A stretch of DNA of 64,000 nucleotides, taken from the NCBI GenBank assembly GCA_026874595.1, contig JAPPUL010000092.1:1-64000 (forward strand). Direction: 5' to 3'. How positions within the stretch are numbered: position 1 is the first letter of the stretch; each line of letters begins with the position of its first letter. The notes under the pieces were generated by a model. It was not told the DNA's origin and did not search any database. It saw only the letters and a program-made list of their open reading frames with translations. The translations under genes and the position numbers were made by a program. This stretch comes from Sipunculus nudus. Lineage: Eukaryota; Annelida; Sipuncula; Golfingiida; Sipunculidae. Below are positions 34,838-44,078 of the stretch, in pieces.

Positions 34838-36802
34838 ATGAAAAAATTTAACTTAACTACGATTGGACAAAAGATCTTAATTAGAGCGCAAGAAAAAGCA
34901 GTTGCTCTTAAGTTTACACATATAGCAATAGGCGATCAGGTTGGAGATCAAAACCTAAAAGACAGAGTCTCTCTTAAAAACGAAATTCAAAGAGTCGACA
35001 TTAATCCAAGTTATGATATTAATGATCCAGCTCGTTTTGAAATAAACTCATTAATTCCATTCCCAAAAGGTAGAACTGATAGCTTTGAGGTCAAAGAAAT
35101 TGGGATATTTGTCCAGGACCCAGATGACCAAACAAAACGAGTCCTTGCTTTAATTCACTCTGACGATCAGCCATTTACAACAAGAGAGCCTAATCAGGAC
35201 CTTTTTATATTTATAATCTTAACTTTTCAAGGTTCTTTTTTAAAGGATTCAAAAATTTATGAGGCTATGGACAACTTTTCTTTACGTATGAAGCAAACAC
35301 TTGAGAAGTATGCACTTAAGACTGACATTATAGAATCAAGACTTGATCTTGGCCATTTCCCCAAATACTTTGCTCCTGCTGATACAACAAAAGGATATCT
35401 AGAATACGAAGTCCCATATAAACAAAATTATATTCTACAGGCTCCAGACCCTAATGGGGAGTATCTGTTTGGGGGTGGTAAATTCTATATCTTTGGTAAA
35501 ACCTACGATATAGGTTCTTTTACAACGGATAATCAAGTTGTAAGACTCGATTATGATCGTAAGACAAAGAAATTTATAAAATATGAAGAGATTCATCTAA
35601 TCGCATCATTACCACAAGATTCAAAGAAGGTATATATCTTATTAAATATCGATTACGAGAAGACATTAGCAGAAGGAGTACAACTGGGTGGCAGTGTAGA
35701 ATTTCAAGTAACGCCAAACTTTAAAGAAGAGGATATAAACAAAAAGCTTGATGAGGCACAAAATAATACAGCAGGTAAAATATCAATTAAACTTGCTGAG
35801 TTTTCAAGAGAAGTTTATGCTGATTGGAATATGATAAGACAGAGGATTTCAAATAATGATCTTCTTGAAGAATATGCTACACTTACAATTGACGCAAGTA
35901 AAGCTACATATCAACATTTTGAGCCCACAAGCGATTATAAATTAAGAATTGTTAACAATAGTCCCGGCAGTAAAATACGCATTGAATCAAAAGGAAATAG
36001 AGGAGCATCTGGACAGAAAGAGATAACTTGTGAGTGGGACTATATGCCGTTGGTTGACAGAGTTCTTAATTCTGCAAAGAAGGATAACGATGTGGCTTTT
36101 GAAATATATACGGACAATGATGGAGATCTACATCCAACTCTGATACCTGATGAGAAGGTAACACAAATCGGATGGAGTCCTGTTGGAAGTATAGTTGCAT
36201 GGCACAAGAATCTTGCCTATACAAATAATGCTGAAGTTGGCCTTGAGATTCCCCTAGGATGGGTTGAGTGTAATGGACAAACTGAATATCTATTAAACGG
36301 CCGTAGGATCAAAGTCCCTAACTTAAATAGGGCTAGTTACAGGCAAAGTCAAAAAGGGTTTTTCCTTCGAGGACATACAAAATCAGGACTTTTGGAACGG
36401 GACGCTTCGGAAAGGCATTGGCATACTCATAATCATACACACATTCATCCTCATACTCATGAGCATAATCATACGCACGAGCATCCTCATACGCACGAGC
36501 ACCCTCATACGCACAGCTACACTTCCCCTAGTGGTCGCTCGCGAAAACTAGAGCCAGGAGGGTGGGGCGCGCTTACTTTCCGCGTAGGAAGTGGTAGTCG
36601 TACATATGGGACATACCCACCTACGACTGGCTCACCGAGTACATCTACGACTGGCGGGCCAAGCACATCTACGACTGGCTGGCCAAGCATATCTACGACT
36701 GGCGGGGCAAGCACATCTAGTACTAGCTACTCTACCGGCAGGACGTCCAGTGAGACACGGCCTATTAACATGAGTGTGGTATGGATTATGCGGATATTTT
36801 AG
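34838..36802 (+). CDS. Tail fibre protein 1 (displaced paralogue)
   Basis: A 654-residue phage tail-collar fibre. The N-terminal 160 residues form the DUF3751 baseplate-attachment domain (LKFTHIAIGDQVGD, FEVKEIGIFV, LALIHSDDQPF). The middle has a repeated shaft region. The collar-like block begins GWVECNGQTEYLLNGR (about 475), then GFFLRGHTKSG. Next come His repeats HTHxHPHTHEH (about 527-560), which bind metal ions in other fibre tips, then a unique tip cassette (about 561-600), TTG-PSTS repeats and a conserved end NMSVVWIMRIF. It shares leader GAGGTATATA-CATTATGA-type and much of the coding sequence with fibre 2. It sits outside the usual H position. Confidence 0.85.
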   Translation: MKKFNLTTIGQKILIRAQEKAVALKFTHIAIGDQVGDQNLKDRVSLKNEIQRVDINPSYDINDPARFEINSLIPFPKGRTDSFEVKEIGIFVQDPDDQTKRVLALIHSDDQPFTTREPNQDLFIFIILTFQGSFLKDSKIYEAMDNFSLRMKQTLEKYALKTDIIESRLDLGHFPKYFAPADTTKGYLEYEVPYKQNYILQAPDPNGEYLFGGGKFYIFGKTYDIGSFTTDNQVVRLDYDRKTKKFIKYEEIHLIASLPQDSKKVYILLNIDYEKTLAEGVQLGGSVEFQVTPNFKEEDINKKLDEAQNNTAGKISIKLAEFSREVYADWNMIRQRISNNDLLEEYATLTIDASKATYQHFEPTSDYKLRIVNNSPGSKIRIESKGNRGASGQKEITCEWDYMPLVDRVLNSAKKDNDVAFEIYTDNDGDLHPTLIPDEKVTQIGWSPVGSIVAWHKNLAYTNNAEVGLEIPLGWVECNGQTEYLLNGRRIKVPNLNRASYRQSQKGFFLRGHTKSGLLERDASERHWHTHNHTHIHPHTHEHNHTHEHPHTHEHPHTHSYTSPSGRSRKLEPGGWGALTFRVGSGSRTYGTYPPTTGSPSTSTTGGPSTSTTGWPSISTTGGASTSSTSYSTGRTSSETRPINMSVVWIMRIF

Positions 36803-36811
36803 CGTAAAAAG

Positions 36812-36877
36812 GATATAGATTTTGGAGTTATTGTTAATTATAGGCTAGGGCTTAGTTACAAGTTATTTGGAGTATGA
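36812..36877 (+). repeat. Duplicate scar of the 34744 gene end
   Basis: Encodes a fragment ending in GLSYKLFGV and TGA, matching the end of the frame at 34532-34744; the following bases ATTATATGTTAATACATGAAA match 34745-34766. The fibre 1 gene is thus flanked by a short direct duplication. Confidence 0.75.
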
Positions 36878-37320
36878 ATTATATGTTAATACATGAAATG
36901 CTTAAAACTCTAAGGGATAAAGAATTTAAGGAGCGGGTATTGGTAAGTTATGATGATTCTGCTGTGAGTTTGCGTTTAAAGGAGTCAATATTATCTCCAC
37001 TTTTAAACGATTACGAGGCCAAAGGAGAATATCGATTCTTTGAGGCAAAGGATAGATATGAGCTTGGAATAGGAGACGTAAAGGTACAAAATGATAAAGC
37101 CCTTATTAGTTTACAAGCAGAGCTTTCTCTTCAGATACTTGATTGCATTAATCTTTTCCAAAACGATGTAGTATTTAGTATAGAGGAGAGTAGTAATGGG
37201 AATTTTGATATAAAGACTGGATTTATAAAGTCTTATGAGATAAAAGCAAAGAAGATAAAAGGTGTGTCTAAGATTAAACCTTATGTTATGTGGGCAGGTC
37301 AAAGATGGCAGATAATCTAG
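36874..37320 (+). CDS. Hypothetical tail-locus protein, 148 aa (before gpV)
   Basis: Not recognised. Sequence has mixed helix and strand, including YDDSAVSLRLKESILSPLLN and ALISLQAELSLQILDCINLF. It lies immediately before gpV, where P2 has the tail-completion genes R and S, but sequence similarity to them is not evident. Its start overlaps the scar; a second ATG at 36883 is possible. Two start choices differ by three codons. Confidence 0.6.
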   Translation: MNYMLIHEMLKTLRDKEFKERVLVSYDDSAVSLRLKESILSPLLNDYEAKGEYRFFEAKDRYELGIGDVKVQNDKALISLQAELSLQILDCINLFQNDVVFSIEESSNGNFDIKTGFIKSYEIKAKKIKGVSKIKPYVMWAGQRWQII

Positions 37321-37335
37321 AACAGGAGTAGCTTT

Positions 37336-37893
37336 ATGTATTTGATGGAAGAGGAGGATAGGCTTTTTTCGCTTGAGCGTGCAATAGAAAACATACTGCA
37401 GGTAGGACGGATAAAAGAAGTTAAAGAAGGGAGTTCGCTTGTGAAGATTGATTTAGGAGAAGGGCTTGTAAGTGATTTAGTGCCCCTTCTTCAGGTTTCA
37501 ACACCGGAGTGCAGAGTGTTTATAAGCCCTCAAGTTGGCGAGCAAGTATTATTAATCTCGCCTGGAGGCGTTGAAGGACGTGGTTTTGCGTTGCGAGGAA
37601 TATATTATAAAGAAACTAAAGAGCCCAAAACAGGCAAAAAGGCTTCTGTTATAGAGTTTAGCGACAAGACAAAGCTAGAATACGATCCAGAGAAGCATGT
37701 TTTAAACATAGACGCAAGTGAGTCTAGTAGTGAAGTAAACATAAAGGCAAATAAAGTAACAGTTGAAAGTAATGATATAAACCTTGGAGGAGAGACAATT
37801 GTAGCAGATGGAGTTGTTACAATGCAATGTAATTGCGTGATGACGGGATCTCCACATATCCAAGGTTCAAGCAAAGTAAAGGCATTAAAGTAA
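37336..37893 (+). CDS. V: Baseplate assembly protein gpV (spike)
   Basis: A 185-residue protein of the gpV/gp45 family: N-terminal OB fold (VGRIKEVKEGSSLVKIDLGE, then PQVGEQVLLISPGG) and a C-terminal beta-helix rich in short alternating strands (EVNIKANKVTVESNDINLGG), ending in TMQCNC and HIQGSS. Forms the central trimeric spike that pierces the target envelope. Starts the canonical V-W-J-I order. Confidence 0.9.
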   Translation: MYLMEEEDRLFSLERAIENILQVGRIKEVKEGSSLVKIDLGEGLVSDLVPLLQVSTPECRVFISPQVGEQVLLISPGGVEGRGFALRGIYYKETKEPKTGKKASVIEFSDKTKLEYDPEKHVLNIDASESSSEVNIKANKVTVESNDINLGGETIVADGVVTMQCNCVMTGSPHIQGSSKVKALK

Positions 37894-37910
37894 AACTAGA
37901 GGTTTTAAAG

Positions 37911-38162
37911 ATGGCTTTAAACGCTACAGATTTAGCGAAAGAAATAAAAGATGCTATTGAAGAAAATGTGTCTAAACTGGATAACAAATATGCATTCAAT
38001 ACTGAAGATAATCCGTTTGGGAATGCCTTTATAGAAGCGATAGCAGAAGCTGTTGTAGCTCATATTACAACCTCAGCAGAGGTTAATATAACCATCCCTA
38101 GTTATAGCGCTCCTCCAGGAGGAGGTTCTGTAACCGGAAGTGCAAAAGGTAAGATAACATGA
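37911..38162 (+). CDS. Small baseplate-cluster protein, 83 aa
   Basis: Start at ATG 37911 (MALNATDLAKEIKDAIEENV), as GAGG lies eight bases upstream; a longer frame from 37833 would overlap gpV and lacks a good site. Ends in a Gly/Ser/Pro strand (PSYSAPPGGGSVTGSAKGKI). A small protein of this type between spike and gpW occurs in several P2/Mu-like clusters; role unknown. Confidence 0.6.
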   Translation: MALNATDLAKEIKDAIEENVSKLDNKYAFNTEDNPFGNAFIEAIAEAVVAHITTSAEVNITIPSYSAPPGGGSVTGSAKGKIT

Positions 38163-38440
38163 AAAGAGATGAAATAAGTAAAAAAGCGGCTTTAGCGCGG
38201 CTTTTAAGGACATTTAAGGGTGAGCGTGTTATGAAGCCGGACTATGGGATTGCCTGGTATAGGTATCTTGACAGGGAGAGTGAGAGTCTTTTATTAAAAG
38301 CTGAGATAGTCTCAGCTATAAATAGATATGAGAATAGAGTTTTAGTTGAACGAATAAACTTAAAACACTCTACTGATGGTAATTTAGAAATAGAGATAAA
38401 GGAACGCGGTTATGGAAGCGCTTATAAATACAACATATGA
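38159..38440 (+). CDS. W: Baseplate wedge protein gpW/gp25
   Basis: A 93-residue protein matching the gpW/gp25 family: KPDYGIAWYRYLD near the middle, ending in LEIEIKERGYGSAYK. gp25-type proteins initiate sheath polymerisation and bind to gpJ. Overlaps the next gene by 29 bases, consistent with coupling. Confidence 0.85.
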   Translation: MKRDEISKKAALARLLRTFKGERVMKPDYGIAWYRYLDRESESLLLKAEIVSAINRYENRVLVERINLKHSTDGNLEIEIKERGYGSAYKYNI

Positions 38441-39635
38441 TAAGCTTAAGAAAGACATACTAAAAAAATACAAAGAGCTTTGCAAGGAACGCGGTATTGA
38501 TTACGTAGAAAATGAGAATGACGAGCAAACCTTAATTGCAGAAGCAGCGGCTTATAGGCTTTATTTGCTCTTACAAGATTTTAATATTGCTTATGAGAAT
38601 TTGTTTTTAGAAAATGCAAAAGGGGAGCAACTTGATAAGATAGCAAAGAACTATTTTGGAATAGATAGACTTAAGGGAGAAAAACCGAGTGCAGATGTAA
38701 CTTTTACATTAGAAGGCCCACGGGGGGTTGATACTACATTTGAAGCAGATAGTAAATTTCAATCAAATGATGGAGATATAGCGTCCTTGCTAAAGGATGT
38801 AATAATAAAAGCTGGTAAGAGAGAAGGGAAGGGGATACTAGTTTTAGAAAAGCTAGTAGAAACAAGTGACGTAAAGACAACTATACCTGACCCTAACAAA
38901 GGGTATTCGTTTCAATTTACTGTAGAAATAGGTGCGGATGGTTTTAAAGGAGGGCGTGGCAAAGAAGAAGATGAGTTGTTACGAAAACGTTGTCTAGATT
39001 CGTTATCTAGCCCCTCAACAGCAGGTTCACGGGTAAGCTATATATATCACACAAAGACAGCAGATAGACGTATAGAACAAGTAACCGCTTATTCAAAAGA
39101 AACAACACCCTGTACGGTATATATACGATATTATGCAAAGTCTCAAGATGAGACAATTCAAACTAAGGTAGAGAAGGCATTTGGTGTGAACGAAGATCAA
39201 AGCAGTCTTGAAAAGTATAATAACTTCATAAAGCCGCTTGGAATAAAGCTTGATATAGCTGCTGTCAAAGAAAAAAAGTATAAGCTTAAGGCAAAAGTAA
39301 CACTAAGAGAAGATGTTAGCGTTGACGTGTATAAGGCGAGAATACTTGAAGAGACAAAGCGAGAACTTTCAAAGCTTGCAAAGATTAACGAAACGATAAC
39401 GAACTTTCAAATACTTAATATAATCGGAATTGATGAGAATGTACTAGATGTAGCACTAACAATAACTTACGAGAACGACAATCCGCTAAAAGACAAGGAC
39501 GGGGAGATTAAGGACGGGGAGATTATAGAAGATATTATTTGTGGTGTGGATGAGATAGCAATACTGGATGAGGAATATTTTACAACAGAATTAGAAGTAG
39601 GACATTATGACCCAAAGAAAGACATTACTACCTAA
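38412..39635 (+). CDS. J: Baseplate protein gpJ
   Basis: A 407-residue baseplate J protein. N-terminal helical domain with AYRLYLLLQDFNIAYENLFL and GEQLDKIAKNYFGIDR; central TIPDPNKGYSFQ, then GRGKEEDELLRKRCLDSLSS, the most conserved J block. The C-terminal part carries strands of the iris domain. Forms the wedge with W and I around the spike. Confidence 0.9.
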   Translation: MEALINTTYDKLKKDILKKYKELCKERGIDYVENENDEQTLIAEAAAYRLYLLLQDFNIAYENLFLENAKGEQLDKIAKNYFGIDRLKGEKPSADVTFTLEGPRGVDTTFEADSKFQSNDGDIASLLKDVIIKAGKREGKGILVLEKLVETSDVKTTIPDPNKGYSFQFTVEIGADGFKGGRGKEEDELLRKRCLDSLSSPSTAGSRVSYIYHTKTADRRIEQVTAYSKETTPCTVYIRYYAKSQDETIQTKVEKAFGVNEDQSSLEKYNNFIKPLGIKLDIAAVKEKKYKLKAKVTLREDVSVDVYKARILEETKRELSKLAKINETITNFQILNIIGIDENVLDVALTITYENDNPLKDKDGEIKDGEIIEDIICGVDEIAILDEEYFTTELEVGHYDPKKDITT

Positions 39636-40254
39636 AACGGAAGATGAGAGCTTACAGGATTTAGATATTGCACTAGGCAATGAAATAAGCGAGTATTTCA
39701 AAGATGGTGTAGATAAACTTGATCAGATAATAGACTTTGCAAAAGAGAAGAACGCGTATCTTGATGATATAGCAAATATGCTTGGAGTTGAGTATTGGCA
39801 AAGTACGTGGGCAAAAGATAAGAAAGTAGAGTTTTTAAAGGACTTTTTAAAGCTAAAGCGACATGCAGGAACAAAAGGCGTTATAAATACGATACTAGAG
39901 TTCTTTGGGACTGGTATTCAGATACATGAGTGGTATGAGCCAGACGGACCTAAGGGCGATCTCAATAAAGGCAATATTATTTTTAAGCTTGATAGGACGT
40001 TTTGGACCAAGGATGTGCATAAAGACCTTCTCTATGCGCTAATTGATACCTACAAGCCAGTATGGGTTAGATATACGTTTCAGGATTCAGAGAATTTTGA
40101 GGCTACTTTTAAGGCGCTAAAAGGATTTAAGATAACAAAGGCAATACATATTGACGGGGACATAGAAAAACTAAAGCTTGAATTTAATCTTTTAAACATT
40201 TCAATCTTTAAAACAACGAGGTATATACATTATGACATCATTCACATTAACTAG
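39607..40254 (+). CDS. I: Baseplate protein gpI
   Basis: A 215-residue protein with the gpI pattern LPKTEDESLQDLDIALGNEI near the start and WQSTWAKDKKVEFLKDFLKL around residue 60. Overlaps J and the fibre gene. gpI with J links fibres to the baseplate. The C-terminal 40 residues are less conserved. Confidence 0.85.
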   Translation: MTQRKTLLPKTEDESLQDLDIALGNEISEYFKDGVDKLDQIIDFAKEKNAYLDDIANMLGVEYWQSTWAKDKKVEFLKDFLKLKRHAGTKGVINTILEFFGTGIQIHEWYEPDGPKGDLNKGNIIFKLDRTFWTKDVHKDLLYALIDTYKPVWVRYTFQDSENFEATFKALKGFKITKAIHIDGDIEKLKLEFNLLNISIFKTTRYIHYDIIHIN

Positions 40255-42322
40255 TGCGGGAACGCAGGCAGCAATAAAAGCTAAAGAAAAAGCAGTTGCT
40301 CTTAAGTTTACAAGTATCGCGATAGGAAATGAAGTAGGGGACACACAAAATCTAAAAGAGCGCACTAAGCTTAAAAAAGAGCTACAAAAAGTCGCGATTA
40401 AAGCAACTGCTGTTAACAAAGCTAAAGATAAAGATGGCAACGAGATAGATCAACTCGAAATAAATGTACTAATTCCATTCCCAAAAGGTAGGAAAGACGG
40501 GTTTGAGGTAAAAGAAGTTGGAATATATGTCGAGAACCCAGATTCTAAATCAGATGACGACAAAGAAGTTCTTGCATTAATTCATTCATCAGACACGGCA
40601 GTTGCAAGAAGAAGTGTTGATGAAGACTTATTTTTATCTATTGCAATAAAGCTTGAAGGGTCAGACCTAGCGGGTGTAACTATTCATGAGCCTACGACCG
40701 ACTATTCTTTACTTTTAAAATCGACTTTTGATAAATATGTTTTAAAAGCCAATATCGTAAAAGCGTTTGACGTTCAAGTAGAAGATAATCTAGTATCGTC
40801 ATATGAACTATCAAACGATCTTGACACTCGTTTGAAGGTTATAGAAGCAGAACGCGAAGCTCTTGACCTTGGCCCTTTCCCTAAATACTTTGCATCTGCT
40901 GATACTAAAAAAGGTGATAGAGAGTATAATGTGCCTAACCAAGTAAATTATATTATCGAGGCTCCAAACTCTAATGGACATTATGAGTTTGCTGGTGGTA
41001 AATTCTATATTTTCGGTAAAACATACGATGTAGGTTCATTTACAACGGATAATCAATTTGTAAAGCACACTTATAATAACAATAAATTTACAAAGACAGA
41101 AACAGCTGAGTTAATAGGCTCATTACCAAATGTAAATGTCGGAGACAAGGTATATATTCTCTTAAACGTTTTCTACAAAAAGACACTAGCAGAAGGAGTT
41201 GCATTTGCTGACGAATTAGAATTTCAAGTAACAAAAAGCTTTAAAGAAGAGGATATAAATAAAAAGCTTGATGAGGCTCCTACTAACACAGAAGGTAAAA
41301 TATCAATTGAACTTGCACATTTTACTAAGGGTAGTAATTGGGAGATAAAAAGTGATAACATTATAAATAATAATCTGCTTTTAAAGTATGCAACGCTTAC
41401 TATTAATCCGGCAAAATCGATATATCAACACTTTGAACCTAGAAGCCATTATGTATTGCAACTTAGTGATAAAGATCAGTTGCAAGAAGGAAGTATAATA
41501 CGACTTGAAACAAAAGGTAATGCAGGTGCGGTTAGACACTGCGAGTGGGAAGGTATGCCGCGTGCGGTTAGGACGCTTAATGCGACTGCATCCAGTCAGG
41601 ATGTAACTTTTGAAATATTTATAGACAACGACAAAACACTCTCTGTTAGCTTGATACCCGATGAAAAGGCAACGCAAATTGGCTGGAGTCCGATTGGAAG
41701 TATAGTTGCATGGCATAAGAATCTTAAAAAGACTAACAATCGTGAAGTGGGACTTCGCCTTCCGCCTGGCTGGGTTGAGTGTAATGGGCAAGAAGCGTAT
41801 TTACTAGACGGGACTAAAGTAACTGTCCCTAAGTTGAATAATTCTACGTATAGCAGCTCTCAAAGAGGCTTCTTCCTTCGAGGACATACAAAATCAGGAC
41901 TTTTGGAACAGGACGCTTTGGAAAGGCATTGGCACACTCATAATCATACACACATTCATCCTCATACTCATACTCATCCTCATACGCACGAGCACCCTCA
42001 TACGCACGAGCATCCTCATACGCATAAGCACATTTGGAGTCCTTCAGGCAATATTGTTACAGGATACCTTCGTTCTGGGAATGACCGCTACTCCACTTGG
42101 GAAGTCAGAACTTACAGTGATACTACACAGCCAAACGAGGCGACGACTGGCGGGGCAAGCACATCTACGACTGGCTCGCCTAGCACATCTAGGACTGGCT
42201 CGCCTAGCACATCTAGGACTGGCTCGCCTAGCACATCTACTACTAGCTACTCTACCGGCAGGACGTCCACTGAGACACGGCCTCTCAATATGAGTGTGGT
42301 TTGGATTATGAGAATATTTTAA
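40232..42322 (+). CDS. H: Tail fibre protein 2 (gpH position)
   Basis: A 696-residue paralogue of fibre 1, in the canonical position after gpI. It has the same DUF3751 N-terminus (SFTLTSAGTQAAIKAKEKAV), collar-like block (GWVECNGQEAYLLDG), HTHxHPHTHEH repeats (about 567-602), then a different tip cassette (about 603-630) and TTG-SPSTS repeats to the common end. No fibre-assembly chaperone (gpG) follows. The DNA around the tip cassette is nearly identical to that in fibre 1, suggesting exchange of tips. Confidence 0.88.
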   Translation: MTSFTLTSAGTQAAIKAKEKAVALKFTSIAIGNEVGDTQNLKERTKLKKELQKVAIKATAVNKAKDKDGNEIDQLEINVLIPFPKGRKDGFEVKEVGIYVENPDSKSDDDKEVLALIHSSDTAVARRSVDEDLFLSIAIKLEGSDLAGVTIHEPTTDYSLLLKSTFDKYVLKANIVKAFDVQVEDNLVSSYELSNDLDTRLKVIEAEREALDLGPFPKYFASADTKKGDREYNVPNQVNYIIEAPNSNGHYEFAGGKFYIFGKTYDVGSFTTDNQFVKHTYNNNKFTKTETAELIGSLPNVNVGDKVYILLNVFYKKTLAEGVAFADELEFQVTKSFKEEDINKKLDEAPTNTEGKISIELAHFTKGSNWEIKSDNIINNNLLLKYATLTINPAKSIYQHFEPRSHYVLQLSDKDQLQEGSIIRLETKGNAGAVRHCEWEGMPRAVRTLNATASSQDVTFEIFIDNDKTLSVSLIPDEKATQIGWSPIGSIVAWHKNLKKTNNREVGLRLPPGWVECNGQEAYLLDGTKVTVPKLNNSTYSSSQRGFFLRGHTKSGLLEQDALERHWHTHNHTHIHPHTHTHPHTHEHPHTHEHPHTHKHIWSPSGNIVTGYLRSGNDRYSTWEVRTYSDTTQPNEATTGGASTSTTGSPSTSRTGSPSTSRTGSPSTSTTSYSTGRTSTETRPLNMSVVWIMRIF

Positions 42323-42375
42323 ATGAACAAACAAATAAATAAATAAATAAATAAATAAAAGGAGAATTTTACAAA
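42323..42375 (+). promoter_or_regulatory. AAAT repeats and leader of sheath gene
   Basis: Six tandem AAAT units (about 42334-42357) then AGGAGAATTTTACAAAATG, whose first 16 bases precede the sheath start. The same 19-base leader occurs before the tube gene (43541-43559). Confidence 0.75.
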
Positions 42376-43542
42376 ATGTCAAATTATGGAGTTAGCGTTG
42401 CTTACGATAGCGAGGTAACGCCAAGTATAAAGATACAGTCAAAGACCATAATCGGTATTGCAACGACAAAGGATCTTTCACATGTAAAGGACGAGCTATA
42501 CTTATTTACAAGTCCTTCACAGGCGCTTTTAAAGATAGTTGAAAGCAACATGCTGGCAACAGGGAAAACTAAAGCTAATGTAGAGGCGGGTGCCCTTTAC
42601 AATGCTCTTTATGATATTGAGATGCAAAATGTAAAGTGTCCGGTTGTGGTGGCAGTTGACGATAGCTTAGATGTGGCCGTTAAAAAGTTAAAAGAAAGCC
42701 CATCACGTTTTTTAGTAAAGCCAAATCTTATTGTGCTTGCTCGTGATGTTGTAACAACTAACACTAACCATGCATCGATAGTTAATGTTGCTGAGACTTT
42801 GAATGCAATTGCTATTGTCGATGTAAAGGTTGACCTAAGCACTATTGACTCTTCTGTTAACACTATAAAAGGTACTCTTAAGTCAAAGCGAGTATATTTT
42901 GTACATCAGAGCGATATCGAAGTGTCTCGCACAAAAGGTGATAACGTAGAAACTAAAAAAGCAAATCCAAGTCCTTTAATAGCAGGTATGATTGCAAGGC
43001 TCGATGGTAATGAAGATTATGGTTTTGCACTAAGCCCATCAAATCAACTACTAAGAGGTGCTATAAAAGGTGGCGTTGATTTTACATCTGGTGGCGATTG
43101 TACTGCAAACAAGTTAAGAGAAAAGGGTATAAACTCTATTATTGCAACAGAAGGATATAGGCTTTGGGGAGATGTTACAAATGCGGATCCAACAAAAAGA
43201 GAAGAAGATGTATTTAAAGACGTACGGCGCCTTCGTATTATAGACACTATGGCAAAGTCTTTGCAAAAAGCTCTTTTCTTTGCTATAGACAATAACGCAC
43301 TAGACGAACTACCCTACGTTAAAGAAGCTGTTTTTAGTGCTTGTAATCGCCTTAAAGGCGCTAATGTACTTTTGGGTTTTTCGGTTTTTTGGGATGAGGA
43401 GAAGAATACACGTGAGAGCGTGCATAAAGGTGAGTTCTACCTAACAGTTACCCTACAAGAAGTTCCAACTGTCAAAAAACTTAAGATTACTTTAAAGCTA
43501 ACAGACCGCTTCGCACCAATATTACTTAAAGCAATAGCATAG
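42376..43542 (+). CDS. FI: Tail sheath protein gpFI
   Basis: A 388-residue contractile sheath protein. The start MSNYGVSVAYDSEVTPSIKI and KTIIGIATTKD are typical; the middle has LIAGMIARLDGNEDYGFALS and the end LKITLKLTDRFAPILLKAIA. Presence of this protein makes the tail contractile (R-type) rather than flexible. Highly expressed by its strong ribosome-binding site. Confidence 0.92.
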   Translation: MSNYGVSVAYDSEVTPSIKIQSKTIIGIATTKDLSHVKDELYLFTSPSQALLKIVESNMLATGKTKANVEAGALYNALYDIEMQNVKCPVVVAVDDSLDVAVKKLKESPSRFLVKPNLIVLARDVVTTNTNHASIVNVAETLNAIAIVDVKVDLSTIDSSVNTIKGTLKSKRVYFVHQSDIEVSRTKGDNVETKKANPSPLIAGMIARLDGNEDYGFALSPSNQLLRGAIKGGVDFTSGGDCTANKLREKGINSIIATEGYRLWGDVTNADPTKREEDVFKDVRRLRIIDTMAKSLQKALFFAIDNNALDELPYVKEAVFSACNRLKGANVLLGFSVFWDEEKNTRESVHKGEFYLTVTLQEVPTVKKLKITLKLTDRFAPILLKAIA

Positions 43543-43556
43543 GAGAATTTTACAAA

Positions 43557-44060
43557 ATGGCACTTAAAATACCACAAACAATAACAGATGCAAATCTAAT
43601 AGTCGCAGGGCAGGGCTATCTTGGCGTTTGCAAAGAACTTAAACTGCCAACAATAGAGCGTGAGATAGCAAACGTAGAAACAGCAGGTCTTACAAGACCG
43701 GTTGACCTTGGCCTTTTTAAAGAACTTAAAGCCGAGTTTACAATAAAGCAAGTTGACTCTAAAATCATAAACCTATTTGTAACTGAGGAATATAAAGACA
43801 GGCCGCTAGTTTTGAAGTCCTCAATTCATGAAGGAACTAGTGCAATACCTGTTGTGGTAACGCTAAAAGGTATGGTTACAAAGATAGAAGAGCCAACGCT
43901 TAGTGCAAAACAAGAAGTTGAGCGAAAAGTTGAGTTTGCATGTACGTATTATAGTCTTGACATTCAGGGTAGAACTGCGATTGTAATGGACACTGAGAAT
44001 TTTGTTGCAATGATTAACGGTAAGGACTTACTTGAACAGGTAAAAGTAAATCTACTTTAA
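43557..44060 (+). CDS. FII: Tail tube protein gpFII
   Basis: A 167-residue inner tube subunit. N-terminus MALKIPQTITDANLIVAGQG; KLPTIEREIANVETAGLTRP is the tube signature; the end TENFVAMINGKDLLEQVK is typical. It shares the exact leader AGGAGAATTTTACAAAATG with the sheath gene. Together they make the most abundant parts of the particle. Confidence 0.9.
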   Translation: MALKIPQTITDANLIVAGQGYLGVCKELKLPTIEREIANVETAGLTRPVDLGLFKELKAEFTIKQVDSKIINLFVTEEYKDRPLVLKSSIHEGTSAIPVVVTLKGMVTKIEEPTLSAKQEVERKVEFACTYYSLDIQGRTAIVMDTENFVAMINGKDLLEQVKVNLL

Positions 44061-44078
44061 ATTTAAAGGGGAAGAGGA

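Noticed and set aside
36360-42322. Diversity-generating retroelement acting on fibre tips
   Set aside because: No reverse transcriptase and no template repeat with adenine-specific changes; the tip cassettes differ entirely.
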